Positions 7,852-16,972 of a stretch of DNA of 64,000 nt are shown here, one piece after another. The stretch's first letter is position 1. Each line of letters begins with the position of its first letter. The translations under genes were made by a program, and so were the position numbers. Origin of the DNA: CAZSHG01 sp964459995 (GTDB lineage Bacteria > UBP14 > UBA6098). The notes beneath the pieces were generated by a model. The model ran no database searches and was not told where the DNA came from. It worked only from the letters and a program-made list of their open reading frames with translations. The DNA lies in NCBI GenBank assembly GCA_964459995.1, contig CAYWOR010000004.1, positions 1 to 64,000 on the forward strand, read 5' to 3'.

Positions 7852-10509
7852 ATGAAATTGAAACTCATCGCGATTCTATTGTTTGCTATGGTTGCCTGCC
7901 TTATGGCGACCGAACCGTTCACGCTCGATGACGAGCCTGCCCTATTCCGCGCCCTTGTTCCTGACAGCCTCGTAAACTATCCTCCAGTGCGAATGTGGAC
8001 GCTCGATAACGGCCTCGTTTGTCTATTTTGGGAAAATCATACCGCCCCGGTGGTTAGCATGCGTGTTGTTGTTAAAACCGGAAGTATGTATGAAGGGCAA
8101 TATCTCGGTTCAGGTATAAGCCATTATCTCGAGCATGTCGTTTCAGGGGGAACCACAACTAAACTGAGCGAGGAGGAATACGAAGATATGCTCGCCGGCC
8201 TCGGTTCTACTTCTAACGCATACACGAGCCGAAACGTTACTTGTTATTATATAACCGGAACCAGCGACGCTTTCGAACAACAGCTCGAGATGCTCTCGGA
8301 TAATGTAAGTAGATGCGCCTTCGATCCTGTCGAAGTCGAACGCGAAAGAGGGGTTATTACTCAAGAGATTTACAAGAATCAAGAAGAACCGGGCAGAATG
8401 ATTTGGGATTTGTTCTATCAAACCGCCTTCCTCGATCATCCCGCACGTTACCCGATTATCGGATATATCGAGAATTTCCTTGCAATCACTCCCGAAGAGC
8501 TTCAGGATTATTATAATCGATACTACTCCCCCGACAACTCGATTCTCTCAATCGCGGGCGATCTGACATTTGAGCAGGTTCAAGCCGCGGTGGATAGTTT
8601 CTTCGGCGACTGGAAGCGCTCGCCGCATCCGGTGCATGTGCTTCCTCAAGAGCCGCCTCAGTTAGTCGCAAGATATTCCGAAGCCACCGCTCCGATTCAA
8701 TCTTCCGAGATGAAAATTGCCTGGCGCGGAATAGATAAAGGCCACGAAGACAGCTGGCCGATGGATATTCTCAGCGATGTCCTTACCGACGGCAGAACAA
8801 GCAGGCTATATAAAAGACTCGTAACTGACGAGCAACTTTGCGGCTCGGTGGGTGCTTATCACTCAAACCCGGGGGACACACCCGCTCTCTTTATGATAAA
8901 TGTCTCAAACTTCGATTATTCAGACCGCGATAGGATTCTCGCGATTATTTGGGAAGAGATTGACAAGATAAAACAGAAAGGTGTCTCGCCGCGCGAAGTG
9001 GAACGCCAGAGAAGGCAACTCGTGAAAAACCTCATGTATGAAAATGAGACAGTCGAAGGCCAAACCTCCGCAATGCAATACTATTATATGATTTACGGCA
9101 GACCATACGCCATCGACTTCCTTATCGAACCATATATGTCGGTTCAACATACGGATATTCAGCGTGTCGCTAAGAGGTATATAATCCCACAGACCATGAC
9201 TGTCAGCGTGCTTCACCCCCCAATCGACAAAGGAGAAAAGGGTATTGTCTCCAAAGGTCGTAGCGGAATCCAATTCGAGAAATTCACTCTCGATAACGGA
9301 ATGATCGTTCTGCTTTCCGAGAACAACAATGTCCCCCATTTCAATCTTCAGATGTTCTTCGAGGGCGGGTTGCGTTTCGAGCCGGAAGGGAAAACCGGCC
9401 TAAGCGAATTTACCGCAAAATACATGGCGGAAGGGGTAAAAGGTTTCCCAACGCCCGATAAACTTCAGGATTATATGGATTGGAACGGCTACAATGTTTC
9501 GACCGGAAGCGGCAATAACACCGTTTCGGTTGAGGGCACCTTTCTTCCTATGGATATAGACGCCACGATGGAACTTGTGGCAAGAATGGCTTTCGAGCCG
9601 ACTTTCCCGAAAGAATCGCAGGACAAGCTCAAACGCCAAGCGGTTATGAAGCTCGCCGCCCAGCAGAATAACTGGTCGAGCGAGGCGTATTATTTCTATC
9701 GCGATAAGTTTTTCGGCAGTCATCCCTACGCGGGCAACCCGACCGGAACTATGGAATCGATCTCCAGCTTCACTCGTGAAGATGCAGTTGCTTTCCACCA
9801 AAAATACATCGCCCCGAATAATTGCGCCATAGCAATCTCCGGTCCGATGCCGACAACCGAGATGCTCAAATTCATTCAGAAGTATTTCGGCGGCTATAAA
9901 CCTTCGTCGGTGCAATTCCCAAAATTAGCGGAATTCGTCCCCAGCTCGGAACCGGCGACTTTCATCAAAGAGACCGACCGCGGGCAAATTACCCTGATGA
10001 TAGGATTCCCCGCACCGAAACTTGCTTCGGAAGAAACCTACCCCTTGCATGTTATGAATGGTTTCATCTCAGGCACCAAAGGCGGAAGGCTTCATAACGA
10101 GCTTAGAGGCGTTAGGGATTTGGTTTATCTCGTTTGGGCAAGCACTTTTATCGGTCCAGAAGCCGGAACCTATTATGTGATGACACAGACAAGTCCCGAT
10201 AATTACGACTCGGTTTACGCCGTCATCATGAATGAACTGGAAAGGGTCAAGAAAGGCGATTTCGGCGAGGAGGAAATGGACCGTGCAAAGCGCTCCACGC
10301 GAGAATCTTTCCACAGGGGGCGGCAAGAACAGGAAAATCATGTCGTATCCGCCGCACTCAACGAACTCTACAATCTCGGCTATGATTACGATGACATCTA
10401 TCTCGAACGTATCGATGAAGTTACAAAAGAGCAGATTGTGGAATGGGCGAAAAAATATCTGAACAACCCCGTTGTTACGATAATCGGCCCACGCGCAACT
10501 GATGGTTGA
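7852..10509 (+). CDS. Exported M16 family zinc metallopeptidase (pitrilysin-like, two halves)
   Basis: An 885-residue protein with a signal peptide (1-19). The N-terminal half is the active M16 unit, with the inverted zinc motif HYLEH (91-95) and the third ligand E171 in ITQEIYKN, 76 residues later as in the family. The second half (from about 470) repeats the fold without a zinc motif, as in PqqL/YmxG-like two-domain members that form a closed degradation chamber. It should cleave peptides in the periplasm or at the surface. The start has AGGAG 5-9 nt upstream and a promoter match; a terminator directly follows. The substrate is unknown. Confidence 0.92.
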   Translation: MKLKLIAILLFAMVACLMATEPFTLDDEPALFRALVPDSLVNYPPVRMWTLDNGLVCLFWENHTAPVVSMRVVVKTGSMYEGQYLGSGISHYLEHVVSGGTTTKLSEEEYEDMLAGLGSTSNAYTSRNVTCYYITGTSDAFEQQLEMLSDNVSRCAFDPVEVERERGVITQEIYKNQEEPGRMIWDLFYQTAFLDHPARYPIIGYIENFLAITPEELQDYYNRYYSPDNSILSIAGDLTFEQVQAAVDSFFGDWKRSPHPVHVLPQEPPQLVARYSEATAPIQSSEMKIAWRGIDKGHEDSWPMDILSDVLTDGRTSRLYKRLVTDEQLCGSVGAYHSNPGDTPALFMINVSNFDYSDRDRILAIIWEEIDKIKQKGVSPREVERQRRQLVKNLMYENETVEGQTSAMQYYYMIYGRPYAIDFLIEPYMSVQHTDIQRVAKRYIIPQTMTVSVLHPPIDKGEKGIVSKGRSGIQFEKFTLDNGMIVLLSENNNVPHFNLQMFFEGGLRFEPEGKTGLSEFTAKYMAEGVKGFPTPDKLQDYMDWNGYNVSTGSGNNTVSVEGTFLPMDIDATMELVARMAFEPTFPKESQDKLKRQAVMKLAAQQNNWSSEAYYFYRDKFFGSHPYAGNPTGTMESISSFTREDAVAFHQKYIAPNNCAIAISGPMPTTEMLKFIQKYFGGYKPSSVQFPKLAEFVPSSEPATFIKETDRGQITLMIGFPAPKLASEETYPLHVMNGFISGTKGGRLHNELRGVRDLVYLVWASTFIGPEAGTYYVMTQTSPDNYDSVYAVIMNELERVKKGDFGEEEMDRAKRSTRESFHRGRQEQENHVVSAALNELYNLGYDYDDIYLERIDEVTKEQIVEWAKKYLNNPVVTIIGPRATDG

Positions 10510-10532
10510 TAGCGGAAAAATCTAAATCGATA

Positions 10533-10560
10533 GGGCGGGTCGTTGACTCGCCCTTTTTTT
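10533..10560 (+). terminator. Intrinsic terminator after the M16 protease gene
   Basis: An 8-bp stem (GGGCGGGT 10533-10540 with ACTCGCCC 10546-10553, one G-T pair) is followed by seven T. Confidence 0.88.
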
Positions 10561-10572
10561 ATCGATTTATCC

Positions 10573-10601
10573 TTGCGAAGGTCGATAGACGTTGTTATTA
10601 T
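10573..10601 (+). promoter_or_regulatory. Candidate promoter for the secreted unknown-rnfB pair
   Basis: TTGCGA (10573-10578), a 17-nt spacer and TATTAT (10596-10601) come right after the preceding terminator and before AAAGGAG (10614-10620). Confidence 0.45.
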
Positions 10602-10624
10602 TTAACCTCGAACAAAGGAGAAAC

Positions 10625-11299
10625 ATGAAAATAGTGATTTTGACTCTTATAATTTTGCTTGTTATGACAGCTCAGGGCGAGGTTAAAGCTGATGAGTTTC
10701 TTGAATGTGTCAAAGGATCATCATTCAACATGTCCGCCACACAATCGGTAATGGGCGAATTTGTTTTGATAGAAAACGGTGAAACTTCCGCTATGGGTAA
10801 ATACTTTTTGCTACCGCCTCAGGGAACTTTTGTAACTTCCGGAGATACTGTCGAATTTCTGAAAATGGAAGAGCTAAAAGACCCATGGTTCAGCATTCTC
10901 ATAGACAGAAGCCCTATTAGCCGCGAACATCTTTACGAAGTCGAGTTTGTTGGGGATTCTGCGGGGGTTGTGTTGTTTAACTATCACTCCAATGACATCC
11001 AATTCCCGAATGTGCGAATGGGATATGACATCAATGTCTGCGAGCCTTTCACTTTAGAGCTTTATTGGCCGGACTCTGTCGGCCATGCATTCCCCGGCGT
11101 GAATGTAATAAAATACGAGCTTGAAGTTACTGACCAGTTTACTCTTGCTCCGAAACAAAGAGAATATTTGAACAAGCATGGTGAGGTCTTCCAGACCTTG
11201 ATATATAACACTATAGAGACAGTTCTGTGGACTCCCGCCGATAACGACATAATCGGCCTTCTAATGGGCAAATGGAACTACGAAGATAAGGACAAATAA
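10625..11299 (+). CDS. Secreted protein of unknown function upstream of rnfB
   Basis: A 224-residue protein from the ATG at 10625, chosen for its AAAGGAG site and the signal peptide MKIVILTLIILLVMTAQGEV; an upstream in-frame TTG at 10592 lacks a ribosome site. The mature region appears beta-rich, with no cysteine cluster, metal motif or transmembrane segment. Its TAA shares an A with the ATG of rnfB (TAATG), so the two are translationally coupled. An accessory envelope role next to the Rnf subunit is possible, but no family is recognised. Confidence 0.7.
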   Translation: MKIVILTLIILLVMTAQGEVKADEFLECVKGSSFNMSATQSVMGEFVLIENGETSAMGKYFLLPPQGTFVTSGDTVEFLKMEELKDPWFSILIDRSPISREHLYEVEFVGDSAGVVLFNYHSNDIQFPNVRMGYDINVCEPFTLELYWPDSVGHAFPGVNVIKYELEVTDQFTLAPKQREYLNKHGEVFQTLIYNTIETVLWTPADNDIIGLLMGKWNYEDKDK

Positions 11300-12180
11300 T
11301 GGATCTGACGGTTGTTGGTTCTATGGTTGGTATTGGCTTTTTAGCCCTTTGCTTCGGTGCATTTTTGGGTTTTGCGGCGAAGAAATTTCACGTTCCCGTT
11401 GACCCACGTGTCGAACAGGTCGAAGCGGCTCTTCCGGGTGCGAACTGCGGTGGATGCGCTTTTGCCGGCTGTTCGGGTTATGCAAAAGCTGTTGTCGAGG
11501 GGAAAGCGCCTGTTGACGCCTGCGCTCCGGGTGGAGCGGAACTCGCAAAAACAATAGCCGGAATTCTCGGCGTCGATGCCAGCGAATCAAAGGCGATGAT
11601 AGCCGCTCTTAAATGTCGTGGTGGCAAGAATCGCGCTCGTGATGCCTATCGATACGAGGGCATTCAAGATTGCCGCGCCGCAAAGCTCGTCCAGGGCGGC
11701 CCAAAATCCTGTCCGAATGGATGCATCGGACTCGGAACCTGCGTGGAAGCCTGTCCTTTTAATGCTATGGCTATGGACGAAGAAGACCTGCCGATTATTT
11801 ACCGCGATAAATGCACAGGTTGCGGTGCATGCGTTGCTGTCTGCCCCAATAATGTTCTAGAACTGATGCCCGTCGAAGACAATGTTTGGATCGCCTGCAA
11901 CAATGTTTATTCAGGGAAGCTCGTGAAACAGGTTTGCGATACCGGTTGTATAGGTTGCCAAAAGTGCGTCAAAGAATGCCCCTTCGATGCGATAGCCTTC
12001 GAAAACAATCTCGCCCACATCGACTACGAAAAATGCAAGAATTGTCAGATTTGTGTGGTTGTTTGTCCCACCGGAACAATTCACACAAAGAAATCCGGCG
12101 AAATATCGAACGATGCGCCAAAAGTCCGTGAAGCCTACGAAAAGAAAAAGGCAAAAGAAAAAGAGAAGTCGCAAGAATAA
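11299..12180 (+). CDS. rnfB: Electron transport complex subunit B, RnfB-type iron-sulfur protein
   Basis: A 293-residue RnfB. It has an N-terminal membrane anchor (about 5-27), then the family's [4Fe-4S] domain with C50, C53, C58 and C75 (CxxCx4Cx16C, beginning ANCGGCAFAGC). Four ferredoxin-type cysteine groups follow: CIGLGTCVEACP, CTGCGACVAVCP, CIGCQKCVKECP and CKNCQICVVVCP. In the Rnf complex this subunit takes electrons from reduced ferredoxin for NAD reduction coupled to Na+ or H+ pumping. The other rnf genes are not in this window, so this copy is either detached or an orphan. The C-terminal tail is lysine/glutamate-rich. Confidence 0.9.
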   Translation: MDLTVVGSMVGIGFLALCFGAFLGFAAKKFHVPVDPRVEQVEAALPGANCGGCAFAGCSGYAKAVVEGKAPVDACAPGGAELAKTIAGILGVDASESKAMIAALKCRGGKNRARDAYRYEGIQDCRAAKLVQGGPKSCPNGCIGLGTCVEACPFNAMAMDEEDLPIIYRDKCTGCGACVAVCPNNVLELMPVEDNVWIACNNVYSGKLVKQVCDTGCIGCQKCVKECPFDAIAFENNLAHIDYEKCKNCQICVVVCPTGTIHTKKSGEISNDAPKVREAYEKKKAKEKEKSQE

Positions 12181-12282
12181 ATATATCAATATGTTATGGT
12201 GCTTTGCTTAAAGTTCACAAGCGACACTAATGTCATACTTATCTCGTGATTCATTTCAAAGCTAAACGAGAGGTCGCTAATC

Positions 12283-12855
12283 ATGGAATATGTTCTCTAT
12301 ACCTTGCTCGGAATCGCCTTGGCGGCATCTTGCGGCTTCCGGGTTTTCGTGCCGATGCTTGTCGTTAGCATCGCCGGATATTCGGGCTATGTAGATTTAG
12401 CCCCAAATTTTGCATGGATAGGGAGTCTGCCAGCTTTGATCGTTTTCGCAATCGCCACTATCATCGAAATAGTAGCCTATTATGTCCCTTGGCTCGATAA
12501 TCTTATGGACACAATCGCGACTCCGACTGCGATTGTAGCTGGAGTATTGGTTTCCGCATCGTTTATAACGGGAATGCATCCACTTTTCAAATGGGTTCTG
12601 GCGATTGTTGCCGGCGGTGGCGCCGCGGGTCTTGTTCAAACCGCGACGGTAGGGGTTCGGACATTGGCAACCACTGCTACAGCAAGAGTGGGAAACCCAG
12701 TGTTTTCGACATTCGAAAATATAGCCGCGATTACAATTTCTATATTGTCGGTCGTCCTTCCGATACTCGGCATCATCCTTGCCTTTGCTGTAGTATTTAT
12801 TTTAATATATTTCTCACTAAAAATGAAAAAGAAAATCACTAGAAAATACGCATAA
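12283..12855 (+). CDS. DUF4126-like integral membrane protein
   Basis: A 190-residue, strongly hydrophobic protein with about five membrane segments. Its glycine/alanine-rich pattern (GIALAASCGFRVFVPML near the start, AGGGAAGLVQTATVG in the middle) is typical of the DUF4126 family, whose function is unknown. It ends in a lysine-rich cytoplasmic tail. AGAGG precedes the ATG by 9 nt. It is 100 nt downstream of rnfB and convergent with purH. Confidence 0.8.
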   Translation: MEYVLYTLLGIALAASCGFRVFVPMLVVSIAGYSGYVDLAPNFAWIGSLPALIVFAIATIIEIVAYYVPWLDNLMDTIATPTAIVAGVLVSASFITGMHPLFKWVLAIVAGGGAAGLVQTATVGVRTLATTATARVGNPVFSTFENIAAITISILSVVLPILGIILAFAVVFILIYFSLKMKKKITRKYA

Positions 12856-12884
12856 AAAAGGCCGAGAAGATTAACTCCCCGGCC
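12854..12884 (-). terminator. Intrinsic terminator downstream of purH
   Basis: On the minus strand a 10-bp stem (12875-12884 with 12860-12869, with two G-T pairs) is followed by six T. On the plus strand the downstream bases are CCTTCCT, so it acts mainly leftward, though it may also slow the DUF4126 transcript. Confidence 0.8.
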
Positions 12885-12903
12885 CTTCCTAATCTAATCC
12901 ACC

Positions 12904-14433
12904 TCAATGTTTGAAATGACGCGTTCCCGTGTGAATCATTGCTATTCCAAGCTCATCCGCACGCTCGGTTACTCCATCGTCGCGAATCGACCCACCCGGT
13001 TGAACAATTGCCGTAACGCCAGCTTTAGCAAGCACTTCCATCCCGTCGGGGAAAGGGAAAAAGGCATCTGATGCCCCAACCGCACCGATTGCTCTTTCAC
13101 CAGCCTTTTCGACCGCGAGTTTGGCGGCGTCAACACGGCTGGGAAGCCCCCCGCCGATACCGTAAATTGCCTTTTCGCCTGCAATAACGATCGCGTTCGA
13201 TTTTACACATTTAACCGCCCGCCATGCGAATTTGAGTGCAACCTCCTCGTTCTCGGTAGGTTGGCGTTTCGACACAACTTCCCATTTTGAAGGTGGGACA
13301 TACGGCAAGTCCATATCCTGCACAAGCATGCCGCCCTGCACACCTCTAAATTGAATTTTGCGAACAGGCAAATCAAGCGGCATGGAAAGTATCCGCAAAT
13401 TTTTCTTCTGCTTAAGGATTTCCAAGGCTTCGGACTCGTATCCGGGGGCTAAAACAGCCTCGAAAAAGTGTTCCGACATTTTCTGCGCGGTGGGAACATC
13501 GACAGGACGAGAAAAGCCAACGATTCCACCGAAAGCGGAAACCTGGTCGCCTTCGAGAGCCGCTATATAGGCTTCCAAAAGGTTATCGCCAGTGCCCATT
13601 CCACATGGTCCGAGATGCTTAACGATACCCGCAGATATTTCATTCGAGAATTCCTGAACGACTGACAGAACGGCATCGAGATCGAGTATATTGTTGTAAC
13701 TCAACTCTTTACCCCATAACTGCTCAGCATTGGGAACTCCGCTTCTCTCGAAGGAATTCGTGTATAAAGCCGCTTTCTGATGGGGATTTTCGCCATATCT
13801 CATCTCGGAAACTAATTTTAGGGAAATGGGATATGTTGACGGAAGAACCTCGTCGTCGAGAGTGTTCGCGATAAGGGCGTCGTAATATGATGTAGCCCTA
13901 AAAGCCTTTCCTGCAAGCCTTCTACTTGTTTCAATAGATATTTCGGAGAACTCGTCAAGCTCTCCGATCATGGGTAGATAATCTGCAGGAGAGGACAGAG
14001 TAATTACACCGCTGTGGTTCTTTGCGGCGGCACGAAGAAGCGCAACCCCTCCAATATCGATCATCTCGACGAGTTTGTCTAAATCCGTCGTCTTTGCGAG
14101 GGTGTCCTCGAAAGGGTAAAGATTCACTGCAATCAAGTCGAAAGCCGGTATATCAAGCTTTGCAATCGCTGACATATGGTCATCGAGAAGGCGATTTGCC
14201 AAAATTCCGGCAAAAACTTTGGGGTGAAGCGTTTTCACTCGACCGCCGATCAATTCGGTAAAACCTGTCAGCGAATCGAGTGGGATGACATCGACACCGC
14301 TCTCTTGAAGAGCCTTTGCGGTTCCACCGGTCGAATAGATGGCTACATTGTGGCGTTTTAGACCTTTTGCAAGTGCAACCGCGCCCTCTTTGTTCCAAAC
14401 CGAGATTAGCGCATTGCGAATTTTGATTCCCAT
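12904..14433 (-). CDS. purH: Bifunctional AICAR formyltransferase/IMP cyclohydrolase
   Basis: A 509-residue PurH of full family length. The N-terminal ~200 residues are the MGS-like IMP cyclohydrolase domain (NALISVWNKEG, STGGTAKAL, GGRVKTLHPKVFAGIL). The rest is the formyltransferase domain (LRYGENPHQKA-like MRYGENPHQKAALY, the KHLGPCGMG segment and the SDAFFPFPD motif). Together they carry out the last two steps of IMP synthesis from AICAR and 10-formyl-THF. It is the last gene of a leftward run and is followed by a terminator. No other purine gene is adjacent. Confidence 0.96.
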   Translation of the reverse strand: MGIKIRNALISVWNKEGAVALAKGLKRHNVAIYSTGGTAKALQESGVDVIPLDSLTGFTELIGGRVKTLHPKVFAGILANRLLDDHMSAIAKLDIPAFDLIAVNLYPFEDTLAKTTDLDKLVEMIDIGGVALLRAAAKNHSGVITLSSPADYLPMIGELDEFSEISIETSRRLAGKAFRATSYYDALIANTLDDEVLPSTYPISLKLVSEMRYGENPHQKAALYTNSFERSGVPNAEQLWGKELSYNNILDLDAVLSVVQEFSNEISAGIVKHLGPCGMGTGDNLLEAYIAALEGDQVSAFGGIVGFSRPVDVPTAQKMSEHFFEAVLAPGYESEALEILKQKKNLRILSMPLDLPVRKIQFRGVQGGMLVQDMDLPYVPPSKWEVVSKRQPTENEEVALKFAWRAVKCVKSNAIVIAGEKAIYGIGGGLPSRVDAAKLAVEKAGERAIGAVGASDAFFPFPDGMEVLAKAGVTAIVQPGGSIRDDGVTERADELGIAMIHTGTRHFKH

Positions 14434-14442
14434 TGAAACCCC

Positions 14443-15090
14443 CTAAAAATGTCCTATATACATGAGTTGTAATAACAGACCTGTCAAAACCGGAACAGAA
14501 AGATTGTCGTCGATACCCAAAGGCAAAGCCTCCAAAACAGTTGCCGTAAGGGCACCCATAAAGAGTGCTGACAATTGAATGTCCGGGAAAACTGCGTATT
14601 TAACGGCAATCGCGCCAAAAAAGGCCACAATAAAGAACGCGAGGCTACCTTCGAGAGTCTTGTTCCCAATAGTTTTGTGTTTACCGAATCGCTTCCCAAA
14701 AATTGCTCCTGCGATATCTCCTAAGATTATGAATATCATAGCAATAACCATTACCCACTTGCTGAAAGCAAAGGCGCAAATTAATCCTGCCGCGAGGATA
14801 TACGAAGATGAAGTAAAACGTTTTATCTCCTTAGCTCTCAACATATTACCAAATATACCATAGAAATATCTGCGAAACCCCTTGTCGTAATATTTGAGTA
14901 GATCCAAAAGAATTGCGATGAAGGCACATATTGCCAAAATTAGTTTTGCAGGGTTCTCGGGGACAATGATATAACCGATAGGGATTGTGAGCGCGAAAAA
15001 GTGGACACTCTTTCGCCGAAGTTCAGCTAAAAGACAGCTTCTAGTTGTCGAAGATGTCTTCAGGTCGTCTGCTAACTTCTTGTCGAGCAT
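14443..15090 (-). CDS. CTP-dependent diacylglycerol/dolichol/phytol kinase-like membrane protein
   Basis: About 215 residues with six or seven membrane segments. An early RRKSVHFF matches the R-K-x-x-H signature of the Dgk1/SEC59/VTE5 family. GDIAGAIFGKRFGKH followed by KTLEGS matches the G-D-x-x-A ... K-S/T-x-E-G-S motif shared with CDP-diglyceride synthases. Such enzymes use CTP to phosphorylate diacylglycerol or polyprenols. The start is taken at ATG 15090, which overlaps the end of the upstream gene by 50 nt; the ribosome site (AGAG) is poor. The true substrate, including an archaeal-type lipid, cannot be told from sequence. Confidence 0.75.
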   Translation of the reverse strand: MLDKKLADDLKTSSTTRSCLLAELRRKSVHFFALTIPIGYIIVPENPAKLILAICAFIAILLDLLKYYDKGFRRYFYGIFGNMLRAKEIKRFTSSSYILAAGLICAFAFSKWVMVIAMIFIILGDIAGAIFGKRFGKHKTIGNKTLEGSLAFFIVAFFGAIAVKYAVFPDIQLSALFMGALTATVLEALPLGIDDNLSVPVLTGLLLQLMYIGHF

Positions 15091-15874
15091 AACGATATAA
15101 CTCTCTGTGTTGTTGTTCGTTGAACCATTTCGCGCCGACGTAACTTCCATAAACATTGCCAGCATAAAAGAAAGCGCTTAATACGCCAAGTGTCAAGGCA
15201 AATTCTCTATCGCTCTCCCAAAGGGCGACAGAGCCTCCAGCAGAGGCTCCGACGACAATCAGGTTAACTAAAGCATCACCCCATCGACCGCAATAGGCTC
15301 TTCCGCTTCCGGGCAAAATCGCGCTCATTGAGGCGGAAAGCAAAGGTGAACGACGTCTAAGTTCGAGACCATCTTCGCTTCTATCAAGCATAAAACCTGG
15401 CGAATTTTCGTAAAGTTCCGGTTTTAATTCTGCGAAAATATCGCGTGAAATCGAGTATTCTCGTGCGAAAAAAAGCGTCCAGCCGCTGAGGTATCCAAGA
15501 GCGTCAATTAGGCTATCAGAACCTTCTGCTGTCGAAACTCGCCTTTCGATTTCGTCTAATCTACCCAGAAAAAAGTCCGATACTCCAACGCGATAATAGG
15601 CCGATTCGCGGATTTTTTGCGAATTCAGTGGCGAATCGAGTTCGAGATAAAGACGACGCGATTTCCAATAGTCCCCTTCCCTTTCAAAACATCTCGCGGC
15701 TCGGAAAACCGCACGGGAAGAGGCTTTCGAATCCTTCTCTTCATGTGCGATTCTGAGATATTCTACAGCGGCGCGTCTAAATTCACCGAGTTCTTCGAGT
15801 TTTTCGGGGAAAGAATTCTGGCCAAAAATAGCTCCGCATAACATTATCAGTATGGTCGCGACGGTTTTTTCCAT
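15041..15874 (-). CDS. Exported TPR-like protein with C-terminal PGSG-type membrane domain
   Basis: A 277-residue protein with a signal peptide (1-18), then an alpha-helical region (about 20-170) of TPR-like repeats (FRRAAVEYLRIA, RAARCFEREGDYWKSRRLY). A C-terminal domain has SASMSAILPGSGRAYCGRWG followed by two hydrophobic segments. This LPGSGxxYxG region recurs in the paralog at 16209-16967 and, degenerated, in the protein at 24778-25758. It resembles DUF5683-like domains. It overlaps the YidD-like gene by 28 nt, so it is coupled to it. The function is unknown; an envelope-assembly role fits the context. Confidence 0.75.
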   Translation of the reverse strand: MEKTVATILIMLCGAIFGQNSFPEKLEELGEFRRAAVEYLRIAHEEKDSKASSRAVFRAARCFEREGDYWKSRRLYLELDSPLNSQKIRESAYYRVGVSDFFLGRLDEIERRVSTAEGSDSLIDALGYLSGWTLFFAREYSISRDIFAELKPELYENSPGFMLDRSEDGLELRRRSPLLSASMSAILPGSGRAYCGRWGDALVNLIVVGASAGGSVALWESDREFALTLGVLSAFFYAGNVYGSYVGAKWFNEQQHRELYRYARQEVSRRPEDIFDN

Positions 15875-16227
15875 TCGGTATATCTTTCGACTGGATCGAT
15901 AAGTTTTCCTCTTTCGTCTTTTGGATAATAATGATGCGCGAATTTATTGTCTCTAATCAATCTGTCCGAAGTAAGCAAAAGCCCCTTTATCAAGCCTTCA
16001 CGTTCGATAGCAATCTTAGAAAACCTCGAGCAGTTCGGAGTCATCGGGCAGTTATGCGTCTCAGTTACTGTAATGCCTTTTTCATAAACGGTGAAAAGAT
16101 TTCTAACAAGTGCTTTTATCAGATTCGACGACGGCTCCGTCCTTGAAGTGTCCGGCGGTGTGATCTCTCCGCGCACTGACAACATAACGGACAGAAGAAT
16201 GAGCACGATTAACGATTTTTTCGACAC
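15847..16227 (-). CDS. Exported YidD-like protein (membrane protein insertion efficiency factor family)
   Basis: A 126-residue protein with an N-terminal signal peptide or anchor (1-20). A C-terminal YidD/PF01809-like domain has CPMTPNCSRFSK and an A-x-x-x-x-G-x-x-x-G-x-x-L-x-x-D-R-L-I-R segment matching the family's C-P-x-C-S-x-Y ... HG-x-x-x-G ... R-x-x-R-C pattern. Bacterial YidD is usually a small cytosolic amphipathic protein encoded with yidC and rpmH. Here it is predicted to be exported and lies between two paralogous PGSG-domain genes, overlapping both (15847-15874 and 16209-16227). The family assignment is fairly firm; the role here is inferred. Confidence 0.75.
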   Translation of the reverse strand: MSKKSLIVLILLSVMLSVRGEITPPDTSRTEPSSNLIKALVRNLFTVYEKGITVTETHNCPMTPNCSRFSKIAIEREGLIKGLLLTSDRLIRDNKFAHHYYPKDERGKLIDPVERYTEWKKPSRPY

Positions 16228-16967
16228 TCAAAGTCCTCCAAAGCCTGTCTGCAGGCTCGAATATAATCACTTCTATTTTTTTCTTTCGCTATCTCTGCGG
16301 CTTTTAGTGATGCTCCGAGCCAGTAGTTAGGAGCTAAAAGCAATAAAACAGCTACCGCGCGGGCATAATAACCGCGTTCCACAGACGCGATAATAATTGA
16401 CCATATCACAGAATTGACTCCAAGAGATTTTAGGCCGTTAGTCAAATCACCAGCATAGAATTGGCCACTTCCAGGAAGGATAACAGCCATAGCCTGAGCA
16501 ATCGCGGGGGATTTTGTTGACGGTGGGTCTATGCCCAGCTCCTCCCATCGATTTTCTGCTATCATTTTGATTAATATATAGTTAGATGTATCAATGTCCG
16601 CTCCCCGTGTAATTGCTCTTTCTAAGCAATCAATAGCCAAATTAGGCTCGCCAGATGAAATCGCGATAACGGCGCACTCCAAAGCGGATGATTTCAATAT
16701 CTCATAATCATTTGTATTGTCGATTATTATCATATATTTATTCATGCTATTTATTAACTCATTAGAGTTATCATAACATTTAGCAATATAATAATCTATA
16801 TTGTCATAATCTTCGCTGTCGATGCGTTCAAACTCGAAGCGTGCATCTTCATAAAGGCCGAGATTATAAAGCCTCAATGCAAAACTTGTATCCAAATTCG
16901 CATAGATAGAGACTGTAAAAAGAATTATGATTAAAACAACTGTCTTCGACTTTAATTGGGAGAACAT
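16209..16967 (-). CDS. Exported TPR-like protein with C-terminal PGSGQ-type membrane domain (paralog of 15041-15874)
   Basis: A 252-residue protein with an N-terminal signal or anchor (to about residue 24), a helical repeat region (about 25-140, including LGLYEDARFEFERI and PNLAIDCLERAI), and a C-terminal domain with AQAMAVILPGSGQFYAGD and two hydrophobic segments. Its architecture is that of 15041-15874 on the far side of the YidD-like gene, so an ancestral duplication is likely. The codon mix is more AT-rich than its neighbours. It follows the PorV-like gene by only 5 nt, in one operon. The function is unknown. Confidence 0.72.
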   Translation of the reverse strand: MFSQLKSKTVVLIIILFTVSIYANLDTSFALRLYNLGLYEDARFEFERIDSEDYDNIDYYIAKCYDNSNELINSMNKYMIIIDNTNDYEILKSSALECAVIAISSGEPNLAIDCLERAITRGADIDTSNYILIKMIAENRWEELGIDPPSTKSPAIAQAMAVILPGSGQFYAGDLTNGLKSLGVNSVIWSIIIASVERGYYARAVAVLLLLAPNYWLGASLKAAEIAKEKNRSDYIRACRQALEDFECRKNR

Positions 16968-16972
16968 CTGGA

